A DNA stretch of 7,060 nt from Clostridia bacterium (GTDB lineage Bacteria; Bacillota; Clostridia; Oscillospirales; CAG-272): positions 1-7,060 of the forward strand of contig JAGBWH010000066.1 in the NCBI GenBank assembly GCA_017629925.1. The letters are read 5' to 3'. Positions 1-6,056 of this stretch are shown here, piece by piece (position 1 is the first letter of the stretch; each line of letters starts with the position of its first letter). The notes beneath the pieces are model-generated. The model had not been told where the DNA came from and did not search any database. It saw only the letters and a program-made list of their open reading frames with translations. The position numbers and the translations under genes are program-made.

Positions 1-1988
1 TCAGCCACAAGCAAAACGCTTTCCAGCAAGTCCTCAATGCCCATACCCGTCAAAGCAGAAACGGGCACGCAAATGGTTTCGCCGCCCCATTCTTCGGGGA
101 GCAGGTCGTATTTTGTGAGCTCTTGTTTGACTTGGTCGGGGTTGGCGTGGGGTTTATCCATTTTGTTGATGGCCACAATCACGTCAACGCCGGCGGCTTT
201 AGCGTGGTTGATGGCTTCAATGGTTTGAGGCATGATACCGTCGTCAGCGGCAACGACCAAAATGGCAATATCGGTGGCTTGTGCACCGCGTGCGCGCATG
301 GCGGTAAAGGCTTCGTGGCCGGGGGTATCGAGGAAAGTAATGTCTTTTCCATTGATGGTAACACGGTAAGCACCGATGTGCTGGGTAATACCACCTGCTT
401 CACCACGGGTAACATTGGTATGACGGATTGCGTCCAGCAGAGAGGTTTTACCATGGTCAACGTGACCCATGACACACACAACGGGGCTACGTTCGCGGAG
501 GGTGTCTTCGGTGTCTTCGGTTTCGTCAAAGAGACGCTCTTCGATGGTCACCACAACCTCTTTTGTGACCTTTGCGCCAAATTCTTCTGCCACAAGGTAG
601 GCAGTTTCATAGTCAATCACTTGGTTGGCTGTTGCCATCACGCCGAGCATAATGAGTTGCTTGATGACATCTGCCACAGTTTTCTTTAAGCGAATGGCAA
701 GTTCAGAGACGAGAATTTCATCAGGAATGGTGATTTCGAGTTGTTTTTTGCGCGCCATTTCGGCTTCCATGCGCTTCATTTTCTCTTTGGCTTTTTTATC
801 TTTGTCTTTGGCAGACTTGCCTTGAGAACGAGTATCTTGTTTTTTGAGTTTTTGTTTTTGAGGAGAAGTATCGCTTCCACCGTATTGGTCAAGACCTCTA
901 TCATCGTATCTGGAAAGGTCAACCACAGTCGTTCTGGTGTCTACCACACGAGTTCTGGGCCCTGCAGTTTCCACCACTTCAACTGCACCACTTGTAGGAG
1001 CACCGGTGGGGGTAATAATGGTTTTGGTGGGGCGTTTTTCTTGTTTTGGTTGTTTTTCCTCTTTTTTGGGCGCAGTTTTGGGGGCAGCTGTGGGCTTATC
1101 AAAACGACTGAATCTATCCACAGGCTCTTTTCTTTGCAGAGGTTTCACAGGCTTTTGTGTGCTGGCAGGTTTTTCTGCGGGAGTGGAGGGGGCGGGCGCT
1201 TCGGGCGCTTTTGCTGCGCTGGCGGCGGCTTTTGCCTCTTGTTCCGCTTTTGCTGCGCTGGCGGCGGCTTTTGCCTCTTGCTCCGCTTTTCTTGCGAGGG
1301 CAGGAGTAGAAGCACGGCTGGCTCTGGCTTCCTCTTCTGCTCTTTGCGCTTGGTCAGAACGGAAGGCGTCCATTCTTCTTTGCAGAGCGGCTTGGTCGAT
1401 AGGACCTCTGGAGGTAGTTGTGCCGCTCGGCTTTTGTGCGGGAGCGGGAGTAGAAGGCTTGCGGTCATCGCGACGCTCGCTGGGTTTTTGTGTTTTGGGT
1501 TTGCCTTGTTGGCTTTGGGGTTTGTTGCCTCTTTCCTGTGCGGATGTGGCAGGTTTTTGTGAGGAGGTGTGTGTGCCGGATTTTGACGGCTCGGATGCGC
1601 TTTGGGGCTTTTTCACAGAGGTAGAGACCGATACACGGCTCATAATATCATCCGTTGCTGCGCTTTGCGGTTTTTCGGGTTTGCCTTCGGGTTTCTTTTG
1701 CGCGGCAGGCTTATCTTTTGGTTTTGCAGGCGTCGCCGTCTTTTCTTTGGGTGCTGAAGGCTTTTTCGCTCTGTCTGTTTTTAGGGTGGCTTTCCCATCC
1801 AGGTAATCGTCCAAATTGACGATTTGATTTTGCAAGGTAATGACCTGCAAAAAGATTTGATATTCCAAATCTTCCACAGCAGAGCTTGTGCTCTTTTCAA
1901 TGCCACATTCATGGAACAGGGCAATGACATCCTTTGCGCTCATGTCAAATTCTTTTGTTAAGTCTGCAATTTTTCTTGTTTTAGCCAT
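1..1988 (-). CDS. infB: Translation initiation factor IF-2, N-terminal 662 codons (3' end outside the window)
   Basis: IF-2 is the GTPase that brings initiator fMet-tRNA to the 30S subunit and promotes subunit joining. The frame is open from the ATG at 1988 to the window edge. AGGAG lies just upstream, and the start is 13 nt after the ylxQ stop. Residues 3-50 form a first IF2_N-type helical domain. Residues about 70-400 are a low-complexity Lys/Pro/Ala/Gln/Ser linker. A second IF2_N domain begins near residue 417 ([15 protein letters not shown]). The GTPase domain follows with all the G motifs seen so far: GHVDHGKT (508-515), DTPGH (554-558), NKMD (608-611) and SAL (644-646). The beta-barrel and initiator-tRNA-binding C-terminal domains lie beyond position 1. 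With the G1 motif at residue 508, the full protein should be about 1000 residues, longer than the roughly 716-residue Bacillus form. It is the last gene of the operon visible here. The identification is certain. Confidence 0.98.
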   Translation of the reverse strand, partial: MAKTRKIADLTKEFDMSAKDVIALFHECGIEKSTSSAVEDLEYQIFLQVITLQNQIVNLDDYLDGKATLKTDRAKKPSAPKEKTATPAKPKDKPAAQKKPEGKPEKPQSAATDDIMSRVSVSTSVKKPQSASEPSKSGTHTSSQKPATSAQERGNKPQSQQGKPKTQKPSERRDDRKPSTPAPAQKPSGTTTSRGPIDQAALQRRMDAFRSDQAQRAEEEARASRASTPALARKAEQEAKAAASAAKAEQEAKAAASAAKAPEAPAPSTPAEKPASTQKPVKPLQRKEPVDRFSRFDKPTAAPKTAPKKEEKQPKQEKRPTKTIITPTGAPTSGAVEVVETAGPRTRVVDTRTTVVDLSRYDDRGLDQYGGSDTSPQKQKLKKQDTRSQGKSAKDKDKKAKEKMKRMEAEMARKKQLEITIPDEILVSELAIRLKKTVADVIKQLIMLGVMATANQVIDYETAYLVAEEFGAKVTKEVVVTIEERLFDETEDTEDTLRERSPVVCVMGHVDHGKTSLLDAIRHTNVTRGEAGGITQHIGAYRVTINGKDITFLDTPGHEAFTAMRARGAQATDIAILVVAADDGIMPQTIEAINHAKAAGVDVIVAINKMDKPHANPDQVKQELTKYDLLPEEWGGETICVPVSALTGMGIEDLLESVLLVA
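1207..1284 (-). repeat. 39-bp tandem repeat inside the infB linker, two copies
   Basis: Two adjacent 39-bp units (1207-1245 and 1246-1284) differ at one base only, T1242 versus C1281. That change is silent, GAA versus GAG-type Glu usage. They encode two copies of [13 protein letters not shown] at about residues 234-259 of IF-2, an alanine/lysine/glutamate-rich segment likely to be helical. A further partial start of the unit, GCTTTTCTTGCG, follows at 1285. The near identity suggests a recent in-frame duplication in a part of the protein with little sequence constraint. Confidence 0.9.
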
Positions 1989-2001
1989 ACTTACTCTCCT
2001 C

Positions 2002-2373
2002 TCACTCCTGCGCCTCTCCATCAACTGGATTTTGAGGCGTGATACAAGTCAATATCCGTTCTGCCAGCCCTTGGTTTGTGATCCCCAGGGCAAGTATTTC
2101 GGTGCGGGCACCAATGGCCTCACCAAACATACCTTGGGATAAAACGGTGTAATAGGGAACTGCGTGGGTGTGACAAACACCATATAATTTACTTTTTGTC
2201 TGTTTTGACGCTTCCACCGCCACAAGAACCAAACATGGTTTTTTGCGACTCTTTATGATCCCCAAGAGAGCAGACACACCAGGGCATACTGCACCTGCTC
2301 GACGGGATAACCCCAGCATACCTTTCAGGGCCGGCGTCGGAACATACAAGGTTTCTTTGAATTCTATTGACAT
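2002..2373 (-). CDS. ylxQ: YlxQ, L7Ae/L30e/S12e-family RNA-binding protein
   Basis: This 123-residue protein has the small L7Ae/L30e fold of YlxQ (also called RplGA), a ribosomal-protein-like factor. In other bacteria this family binds kink-turn RNA. The core matches the family: [17 protein letters not shown] (16-32), [20 protein letters not shown] (44-63), [19 protein letters not shown] (72-90). The ATG at 2373 overlaps the end of ylxR by 10 nt, so it is probably translationally coupled. Its own Shine-Dalgarno sequence is weak and distant (GAGGG about 15 nt upstream). The usual acidic residue after the first helix, in a Ser-Gly-Glu-type motif, is replaced by Pro-Gly-Val, so kink-turn binding should not be assumed. 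The position between ylxR and infB supports the name. A later start at Met19 is possible but would remove sequence before the conserved core. Confidence 0.93.
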   Translation of the reverse strand: MSIEFKETLYVPTPALKGMLGLSRRAGAVCPGVSALLGIIKSRKKPCLVLVAVEASKQTKSKLYGVCHTHAVPYYTVLSQGMFGEAIGARTEILALGITNQGLAERILTCITPQNPVDGEAQE

Positions 2374-2645
2374 AGGGCTTTGTATTCACCCTCCAATATT
2401 TGATAGATGTCATCACTGACAGGGCAATCCAGCGCTTGGCTGAGGCGTTTTGCTTTTCTTGCTTTTGCAAGGCATTTCACGTCGGGGCAAAGGTAAGCGC
2501 CTCGTCCTGACTTTTTGCCTGTGCTGTCAAAGATAATCTCGCCTTCGGGCGTGCGCACAATGCGACACAATTCGCCTTTCGGCTTCTTTTGCCCACAACC
2601 GATACATTTTCTCTCGGGTATTTTCTTTTCTGTGCCTTGTCCCAT
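2364..2645 (-). CDS. ylxR: YlxR family nucleic-acid-binding protein (RnpM-like)
   Basis: This 93-residue protein belongs to the YlxR (DUF448) family, which is usually encoded between nusA and infB. B. subtilis YlxR (RnpM) has been linked to RNase P regulation and the family is generally treated as RNA-binding. It shows the family's RKCIGCGQKKPK segment at residues 12-23 and GRGAYLC at 47-53. Four cysteines (C14, C17, C53, C58) could form a metal-binding or structural cluster. The C-terminal part is basic (KARKAKRLSQAL, 61-72). I chose ATG 2645 because a GGGGG tract at 2654-2658 sits 8 nt upstream. An in-frame TTG at 2651 would leave only 2 nt of spacing. Its last 10 nt overlap the start of ylxQ. 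Confidence 0.93.
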   Translation of the reverse strand: MGQGTEKKIPERKCIGCGQKKPKGELCRIVRTPEGEIIFDSTGKKSGRGAYLCPDVKCLAKARKAKRLSQALDCPVSDDIYQILEGEYKALCQ

Positions 2646-2683
2646 TTGCAATACCCCCTTTTTATTGAGTTTGACTATATTAC

Positions 2684-3709
2684 TTATGCTTTGATGTCAA
2701 TTTTGTAACCGGTTAATTTGGCTGCCAAACGAGCATTTTGCCCTTCTTTACCAATGGCAAGAGACAGTTGACCTTGCGATACGGTGACTTTGCAAGAGCG
2801 TTCACCGTCCATGACCACGCTCTCTACTGCCGCAGGAGACAGGGCATAAGCAATGTATTCTTCGGGAATTTCACTATATTGAATAATGTCGATTTTTTCG
2901 TTTGAAAGTTCGCTCAAAATAGCGGCGATGCGCATATTGTTTTGACCAATGCAAGCGCCGATGGCATCCACGTTTTCGTCTGTGGAATACACAGCAATTT
3001 TGGTGCGGCTACCTGCGTCGCGGGAAACACCCTTGATTTGCACGGTGCCATCTGCGATTTCAGGAATTTGCAGTTCAAACAAGCGTTTCACAAAGCCGGG
3101 ATGTACGCGAGAGAGCAACACAATGGGGCCTCTCACATCACTACCTCTTACCTCAGAGATATACACTTTGATTTGGTCACCTGCGCGATGAATTTCGCCG
3201 GGAATTTGCTCTGCTTTTTGAAGTACGGCGGTGCCGTTGCCAATATCCAAAATCAAATTGCCGTTCATGTCGTCCACTTTATAGACGGTGGCGGTGATGA
3301 TTTCCTCGGTCTTGTTTTCATATGCACGAGCGAGGTTGGCGCGTTCTGCTTCGCGGATGCCTTGAATGATGACCTGCTTTGCGGCTTGCGCGCTCAAACG
3401 GCGGAAGTTCTTGGGTTTAAGCTCTGTTTCCACGATACTGCCCAGTTTGTGACGGCGGTTGAGGGTTTTCGCTTCTTCCAAAGAAATTTCGCAAATGGGG
3501 TCTTCCACAAATTCAACGACCACGCGTTGTTGGAACACTCTCAAATCTCTTTTGACAGGATCGAGCACAACACGCACCATGGCTGTGGGGCCGATTTCAC
3601 GTTTGATGGCATTTTGAAGAGCAGCTTCCACACGGGCAAGCATATACTCTTTGGAAATACCTTTTTCTTGTTCAAGTGCATCTAAGGCATTAAAAAATTC
3701 TGCATTCAT
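2684..3709 (-). CDS. nusA: Transcription elongation/termination factor NusA
   Basis: NusA binds RNA polymerase and nascent RNA, stimulating pausing and intrinsic termination and taking part in antitermination. The 341 residues have the Gram-positive architecture without the C-terminal acidic repeats of E. coli. The N-terminal polymerase-binding domain spans about 1-130. The S1 domain covers about 135-200 (NGNLILDIGNGTAVLQKAEQ). KH1 lies at about 203-280 (RVHPGFVKRLFELQIPEI, GSRTKIAVYS, EKIDIIQYSE) and KH2 at about 285-341, ending QLSLAIGKEGQNARLAAKL. The KH2 GXXG loop is intact (GKEG, 320-323). The KH1 loop reads GQNN (255-258) and lacks the second glycine. The ATG at 3709 has AAAGGGA about 11 nt upstream. 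The gene starts 39 nt after rimP and stops 38 nt before ylxR, consistent with cotranscription. Confidence 0.98.
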   Translation of the reverse strand: MNAEFFNALDALEQEKGISKEYMLARVEAALQNAIKREIGPTAMVRVVLDPVKRDLRVFQQRVVVEFVEDPICEISLEEAKTLNRRHKLGSIVETELKPKNFRRLSAQAAKQVIIQGIREAERANLARAYENKTEEIITATVYKVDDMNGNLILDIGNGTAVLQKAEQIPGEIHRAGDQIKVYISEVRGSDVRGPIVLLSRVHPGFVKRLFELQIPEIADGTVQIKGVSRDAGSRTKIAVYSTDENVDAIGACIGQNNMRIAAILSELSNEKIDIIQYSEIPEEYIAYALSPAAVESVVMDGERSCKVTVSQGQLSLAIGKEGQNARLAAKLTGYKIDIKA

Positions 3710-3748
3710 AATTTTTTGAGTCCCTTTCTTTATCCTATATGAGAAAAA

Positions 3749-4210
3749 TTAGTCAAAATAAACGGTATTCATTTTAGAAATGGCGCTACGCTGGAGAGAC
3801 ACTTCGCCTTCGGGGGTGAGCAATTTCACCACACCGTCTTGGTAGGAGAGCAGTTCGCCCTTAAAGGTGCGATGACCGTTCACAGCAGCGAAAAGCTTCA
3901 CCTCGCAGGTTTGACCGATTGACGCCAAAATGTGCGCATCTGTCCGCAGTTCTCTTTCAATGCCGGGAGAAGATACGTCAAGATAGTAGGCAGTTTCAAT
4001 GGGGTCAGCCTCGTCGAGCAGAGGGTCAATGGCGCGATGCACCGCCTCGCAGTCGTTGATAGTGATGCCATCGGCTTTGTCAATGGTAATTGTTAAATGG
4101 TAATCTGCGCCCTGCTTTGCATATTCTACGTCCCACAGGATATATCCCATACCGACGACGGTATCGGAAATGATCTGTGTCACCTGCTGGGCAATATTCA
4201 TTTTTGCCAT
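3749..4210 (-). CDS. rimP: Ribosome maturation factor RimP
   Basis: RimP assists late assembly of the 30S subunit. The 153 residues match the usual length of about 150. The N-terminal alpha/beta domain contains GYILWDVEY (22-30), a DADYHLTITID-like strand (residues 35-44), and the diagnostic YYLDVSSPGIERELR (75-89). The C-terminal SH3-like part includes FKGELLSYQDGVVKLL (116-131). The ATG at 4210 is preferred because AAGGAG lies 8 nt upstream. An in-frame ATG at 4234 has no Shine-Dalgarno and lies in the leader just after the hairpin. It is the first gene of the operon, transcribed from the promoter at 4290-4317. Confidence 0.97.
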   Translation of the reverse strand: MAKMNIAQQVTQIISDTVVGMGYILWDVEYAKQGADYHLTITIDKADGITINDCEAVHRAIDPLLDEADPIETAYYLDVSSPGIERELRTDAHILASIGQTCEVKLFAAVNGHRTFKGELLSYQDGVVKLLTPEGEVSLQRSAISKMNTVYFD

Positions 4211-4240
4211 ATTTGGTCTCCTTTTTCCGAACATAAAACG

Positions 4241-4263
4241 GAGAGTGGGTTAACCCCACTCTC
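4241..4263 (-). promoter_or_regulatory. Perfect 9-bp hairpin in the rimP leader
   Basis: GAGAGTGGG and CCCACTCTC form an uninterrupted 9-bp stem around a 5-nt loop. It sits in the 5' untranslated region between the promoter and the rimP ribosome binding site, about 20 nt upstream of the AAGGAG. On the transcribed strand it is followed only by GTTTTATG, so it is a poor intrinsic terminator. Roles in leader stability, pausing or protein binding are possible. The sequence shows only the structure. Confidence 0.6.
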
Positions 4264-4289
4264 ACATCTCATCATTATCATACAAATAC

Positions 4290-4317
4290 ATTATAACATA
4301 AATTTCTAAAATTGCAA
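4290..4317 (-). promoter_or_regulatory. Sigma-A promoter of the rimP-nusA-ylxR-ylxQ-infB operon
   Basis: On the minus strand there is TTGCAA (4317-4312), a 16-bp spacer, then a perfect TATAAT (4295-4290). The -10 box is preceded by TG at the extended -10 position (TGTTATAAT). Transcription would begin near 4283, giving a leader of about 70 nt that carries the hairpin at 4241-4263. Confidence 0.8.
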
Positions 4318-4327
4318 TAGGTGTTTT

Positions 4328-4361
4328 GAAAAAAACTACAAATATTTTTATATTATTTTGT
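4328..4361 (-). terminator. Weak AT-rich terminator candidate after the pantothenate kinase gene
   Basis: About 27 nt past the coaW stop, the minus strand can form ACAAAATA/TATTTGT pairing (4361-4354 with 4344-4338, one bulge), followed by a run of seven T (4335-4329). The stem is almost entirely A-T, so termination may be leaky, and some readthrough into the rimP operon is possible. No stronger hairpin is visible between 4318 and 4387. Confidence 0.35.
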
Positions 4362-4387
4362 ATAAATCGCTAATTTTAGTCTATTTT

Positions 4388-5212
4388 TTATGTTTTTGAT
4401 AGTGCCGTGCCCACCACAGTTGCAAAAGCGGCATTTTCAGGAATGATAAAATTCACTCCAAACATATCAGACAGAACAGGGAACACCTTTTTGGCATAGG
4501 GTAGTTCAGCCAAATTGCCTGTGAGCACAATATCATTTAGCCCCTTTGAACGAGCAGCGAATATAGCCATCATACCGATGGTTTCATACACCATATTCAA
4601 AATGCCAATGGCAATATCGGGCTTTTCCAAAAGGTCGCTGACGTTGCCAAAATTGGAGGCTGTGGTTTCCATGGGAAAACCAATATCTTGGGCTTTGGCA
4701 TCGCCAATGCGCCAGTCAATATGATGCAAGTCTCCCGTTTCTGCCAAAGCGGAAAGATGCTGAATTTGGTCAATGTTCAGTAGCAGTTTCGCCAGCCCCG
4801 CGAGCGTGCCACCACCCACGCCGGTTCCGCCCAAATGCTGAGATTTTTCGCCTTTTTTGGCGTGTACCATTGCAGTACCCGTTCCCATACTCACCACGAG
4901 CGCTTCGTCCAGCCCCGAAAGGTAAAGACCGCCAAGCCCCACCGCCGAAAATTCAGGCACCGCTTGACAGGGCAAACCAAACAGCGACTCCGAGGCAAAA
5001 GAGGAACCCACTCCCGTCATCATCACTTGGTCGATATCTTCAAGAGAGAGATTATGCTCCACCGTAAATTTTCCAAACGCCCCATAGGCAGAGGTCACAG
5101 GATCATCTGCGCGCACAAGTTTTGGGGTGAGTAGCGTTTTTGGAGCATCATGGCAAAAACCACAGATTTTGGTCGTGCTTCCACCAATATCAATCCCCAC
5201 CGTGACTTTCAT
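4388..5212 (-). CDS. coaW: Type II pantothenate kinase
   Basis: This enzyme phosphorylates pantothenate with ATP, the first step of coenzyme A synthesis in the cytoplasm. At 274 residues it is close to the staphylococcal type II enzyme (about 267). Seen in order: the phosphate-1 motif GIDIGGSTTK (6-15), the probable catalytic glutamate in AVPEFSA (E87), GTGTA (110-114), the glycine-rich HLGGTGVGGGTLAGLAKLL (127-144), TASNFGNV (184-191) and TGNLA near 231-235, all in the Fumble-family (ASKHA) pattern. The chosen ATG (5212) has AAAGGA about 11 nt upstream and begins directly before the first strand. An upstream in-frame start would add 14 polar residues of no family likeness. It is a single-gene unit with its own promoter, divergent from the Asn/Gln-rich gene. 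The characterised staphylococcal type II enzyme resists CoA feedback; whether this one does is not known. Confidence 0.9.
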   Translation of the reverse strand: MKVTVGIDIGGSTTKICGFCHDAPKTLLTPKLVRADDPVTSAYGAFGKFTVEHNLSLEDIDQVMMTGVGSSFASESLFGLPCQAVPEFSAVGLGGLYLSGLDEALVVSMGTGTAMVHAKKGEKSQHLGGTGVGGGTLAGLAKLLLNIDQIQHLSALAETGDLHHIDWRIGDAKAQDIGFPMETTASNFGNVSDLLEKPDIAIGILNMVYETIGMMAIFAARSKGLNDIVLTGNLAELPYAKKVFPVLSDMFGVNFIIPENAAFATVVGTALSKT

Positions 5213-5252
5213 GTTTTGATTTTTCCTTTCGATGTTTGTCTTGTCGTCTTTC

Positions 5253-5281
5253 ATTATATGAAAAAATCAACTTAAAATCAA
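5253..5281 (-). promoter_or_regulatory. Sigma-A promoter of the pantothenate kinase gene
   Basis: On the minus strand, TTGATT (5281-5276) and a perfect TATAAT (5258-5253) are separated by 17 bp, placing the start near 5246 and the coaW ATG about 35 nt downstream. The -10 box lies inside a short palindrome, TTTCAT-TAT-ATGAAA (5250-5264), which could serve as a repressor site but may be chance in AT-rich DNA. Confidence 0.75.
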
Positions 5282-5332
5282 GTATTTTTGCAAATTTCCC
5301 CAAATTAGCGCAAAGATTTGATTTGCCTATTC

Positions 5333-5361
5333 GCATAAAAAACGCTTCTCGGCTCATGCTA
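5333..5361 (+). promoter_or_regulatory. Candidate forespore (sigma-G/sigma-F-like) promoter of the Asn/Gln-rich gene
   Basis: GCATA (5333-5337), a 17-bp spacer and CATGCTA (5355-5361) fit the Bacillus forespore consensus of GCATA-like -35 and CATNNTA-like -10 boxes. The start would be near 5368, about 50 nt before the ATG at 5419. No good sigma-A pair is visible in the same stretch. The match is by eye to short motifs, so chance occurrence is possible. Confidence 0.4.
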
Positions 5362-5418
5362 ATACAAGAAAGCACTCTCTGTGCGTTCAAAAAATCACAC
5401 ACAAAAAAGGAAAGAAAC

Positions 5419-5604
5419 ATGGAAAACCGCAACCAAAACAACAATCAAAATCGTAGCAACAACCAAAACAACAATCAAAACAACAACCAAAATCGTAGCA
5501 ATAACCAAAACAACAACCAAAACAATTCTTCCGAAAACCGCCATTCGAACAAAAACCAACAAAATACCCAAAACCAATCCAGCAGCTATAACCGTTTCGA
5601 CTAA
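5419..5604 (+). CDS. Small Asn/Gln-rich repetitive protein, function unknown
   Basis: A 61-residue hydrophilic protein begins MENRNQNNNQNRSNNQ. More than half of it is Asn or Gln, with interspersed Arg and Ser and no Cys, Trp, Val, Leu or Ile. It has no signal peptide or membrane segment and should be disordered. It carries two full copies of a 14-residue unit, NRSNNQNNNQNNNQ, the second one diverged at its end. AAGGA sits 7 nt before ATG 5419, an excellent ribosome binding site that argues the gene is real. The frame stays open upstream to 5236, but that part lacks a ribosome binding site and overlaps the coaW promoter. It is the only plus-strand gene here and has a terminator at 5734-5775. 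With the candidate forespore promoter, a small Asn/Gln-rich spore protein, loosely like gamma-type SASP, is an inference only. I recognise no family. Confidence 0.7.
   Translation: MENRNQNNNQNRSNNQNNNQNNNQNRSNNQNNNQNNSSENRHSNKNQQNTQNQSSSYNRFD
5449..5532 (+). repeat. 42-bp tandem repeat inside the Asn/Gln-rich gene
   Basis: Two in-register 42-nt units (5449-5490 and 5491-5532) both begin AATCGTAGCAA and encode NRSNNQ followed by NNNQ runs. A shorter related start (NRNQNNNQ) lies at 5425-5448. The DNA is a mosaic of AAC, AAT and CAA codons with CGTAGC as punctuation, an arrangement prone to slippage and unit-number change. The antisense frames give artificial Val/Leu- or Cys/Phe-rich reading frames. 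Confidence 0.75.
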
Positions 5605-5733
5605 TTTTATTTTTCATTGTTTTTATCCATTTTAAGCCCACGGCTAAAATAAAAAACGCCACGCCCACGCGCCACTTCTCACAAGAACACCCAAACAACC
5701 CCATGAGAAATCGCCGTTTGGGCGTGTCAAAAC
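5605..5733. other. Non-coding spacer with short inverted repeats
   Basis: No gene is supported here. ATTTTA(A)GCC-cac-GGCTAAAAT (5629-5650) forms a 9-bp stem with one bulged A in the 3' region of the Asn/Gln-rich gene. It lacks a T run on either strand, so it is not a typical terminator. A more GC-rich part follows in which CACGCCCA (5660-5667) is inverted as TGGGCGTG (5719-5726). A nearby CCCAAAC can compete for the same partner. Confidence 0.45.
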
Positions 5734-5775
5734 AAAAAAATCCAACACAGACTTTTCGTCCATGTTGGATTTTTT
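5734..5775. terminator. Bidirectional rho-independent terminator between convergent genes
   Basis: TCCAACA (5741-5747) pairs with TGTTGGA (5763-5769). The inner part adds GAC/GTC across a CA/CA internal loop, with a TTTTC apical loop. The stem is flanked by seven A on the left and six T on the right, so each strand ends its hairpin with a U run. It would stop the plus-strand Asn/Gln-rich transcript and the minus-strand transcript of the 69-residue gene, whose stop is 43 nt away. Confidence 0.9.
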
Positions 5776-5817
5776 ATGCTTGGCTCTCCGACAATTGAGG
5801 TGCACCAAACGAAAAAA

Positions 5818-6027
5818 TCAATCAAATCGGAATCCGGGGTTTAGCACAGCAGGAGAGTTCCATTCTATGCCGTAATCTTTTTTCAAAATTTCTCTTTTTG
5901 TTGCCCAATACAGGTGGCAATATCCCATGCCGCTGTTTTTGCCAATTTTGGCGATGATTTTTTGCTCCAGCTCGTCTTTGATGGCTTGAAATTCAGGGGT
6001 GTCCTCAATGGGATCATGGATAAGCAT
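5818..6027 (-). CDS. Uncharacterised 69-residue protein
   Basis: I do not recognise a named family. The protein is soluble and of mixed charge. Residues 8-30 are likely helical (EDTPEFQAIKDELEQKIIAK). A conserved-looking C-terminal half reads GMGYCHLYWATKREILKKDY (33-52), then GIEW, SPAVLNPGFRFD (53-69). The aromatic/Cys/His cluster and the ordered C-terminus suggest a real small globular domain, not a random frame. AGGAAAGGA lies about 11 nt before ATG 6027. The gene begins 29 nt after the DUF1963-like gene stops and is followed by the terminator at 5734-5775, so the two probably share a transcript. Its job may be tied to that neighbour, but nothing in the sequence shows it. Confidence 0.75.
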   Translation of the reverse strand: MLIHDPIEDTPEFQAIKDELEQKIIAKIGKNSGMGYCHLYWATKREILKKDYGIEWNSPAVLNPGFRFD

Positions 6028-6056
6028 AGCGTGTTGTTTCCTTTCCTATGTGGGGG

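Noticed and set aside
937..1806. Long plus-strand open frames opposite infB (123-689, 741-1562, 937-1806)
   Set aside because: They are antisense shadows of the infB frame, created by its Lys/Ala/Pro-rich codons. They give unnatural Gly/Cys/Phe- or Ala/Leu-rich translations and have no ribosome binding sites, while infB shows all GTPase motifs.
2942..3685. 247-codon plus-strand frame opposite nusA
   Set aside because: It is a shadow of nusA. The minus-strand frame carries the complete NusA domain order and a ribosome binding site.
4835..5134. Plus-strand frame opposite the pantothenate kinase gene
   Set aside because: It is a basic, Arg/His-rich shadow translation. The minus-strand gene has the complete Fumble-family motif set.
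5236..5418. Upstream extension of the Asn/Gln-rich gene to 5236
   Set aside because: It would overlap the coaW promoter, has no ribosome binding site, and its sequence is unlike the Asn/Gln-rich body. ATG 5419 has AAGGA at ideal spacing.
5629..5650. Terminator directly after the Asn/Gln-rich gene
   Set aside because: The hairpin is followed by A runs on the plus strand and has no U tract on either transcript. The hairpin at 5734-5775 is the convincing terminator.
5387..5704. Minus-strand frames opposite the Asn/Gln-rich gene that look like a Cys/Phe-rich protein or a Val/Leu-rich membrane helix
   Set aside because: AAC/CAA repeats read in antisense give GTT/TTG codons, so the apparent membrane segment is a composition artefact. 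No ribosome binding site or promoter fits on that strand.
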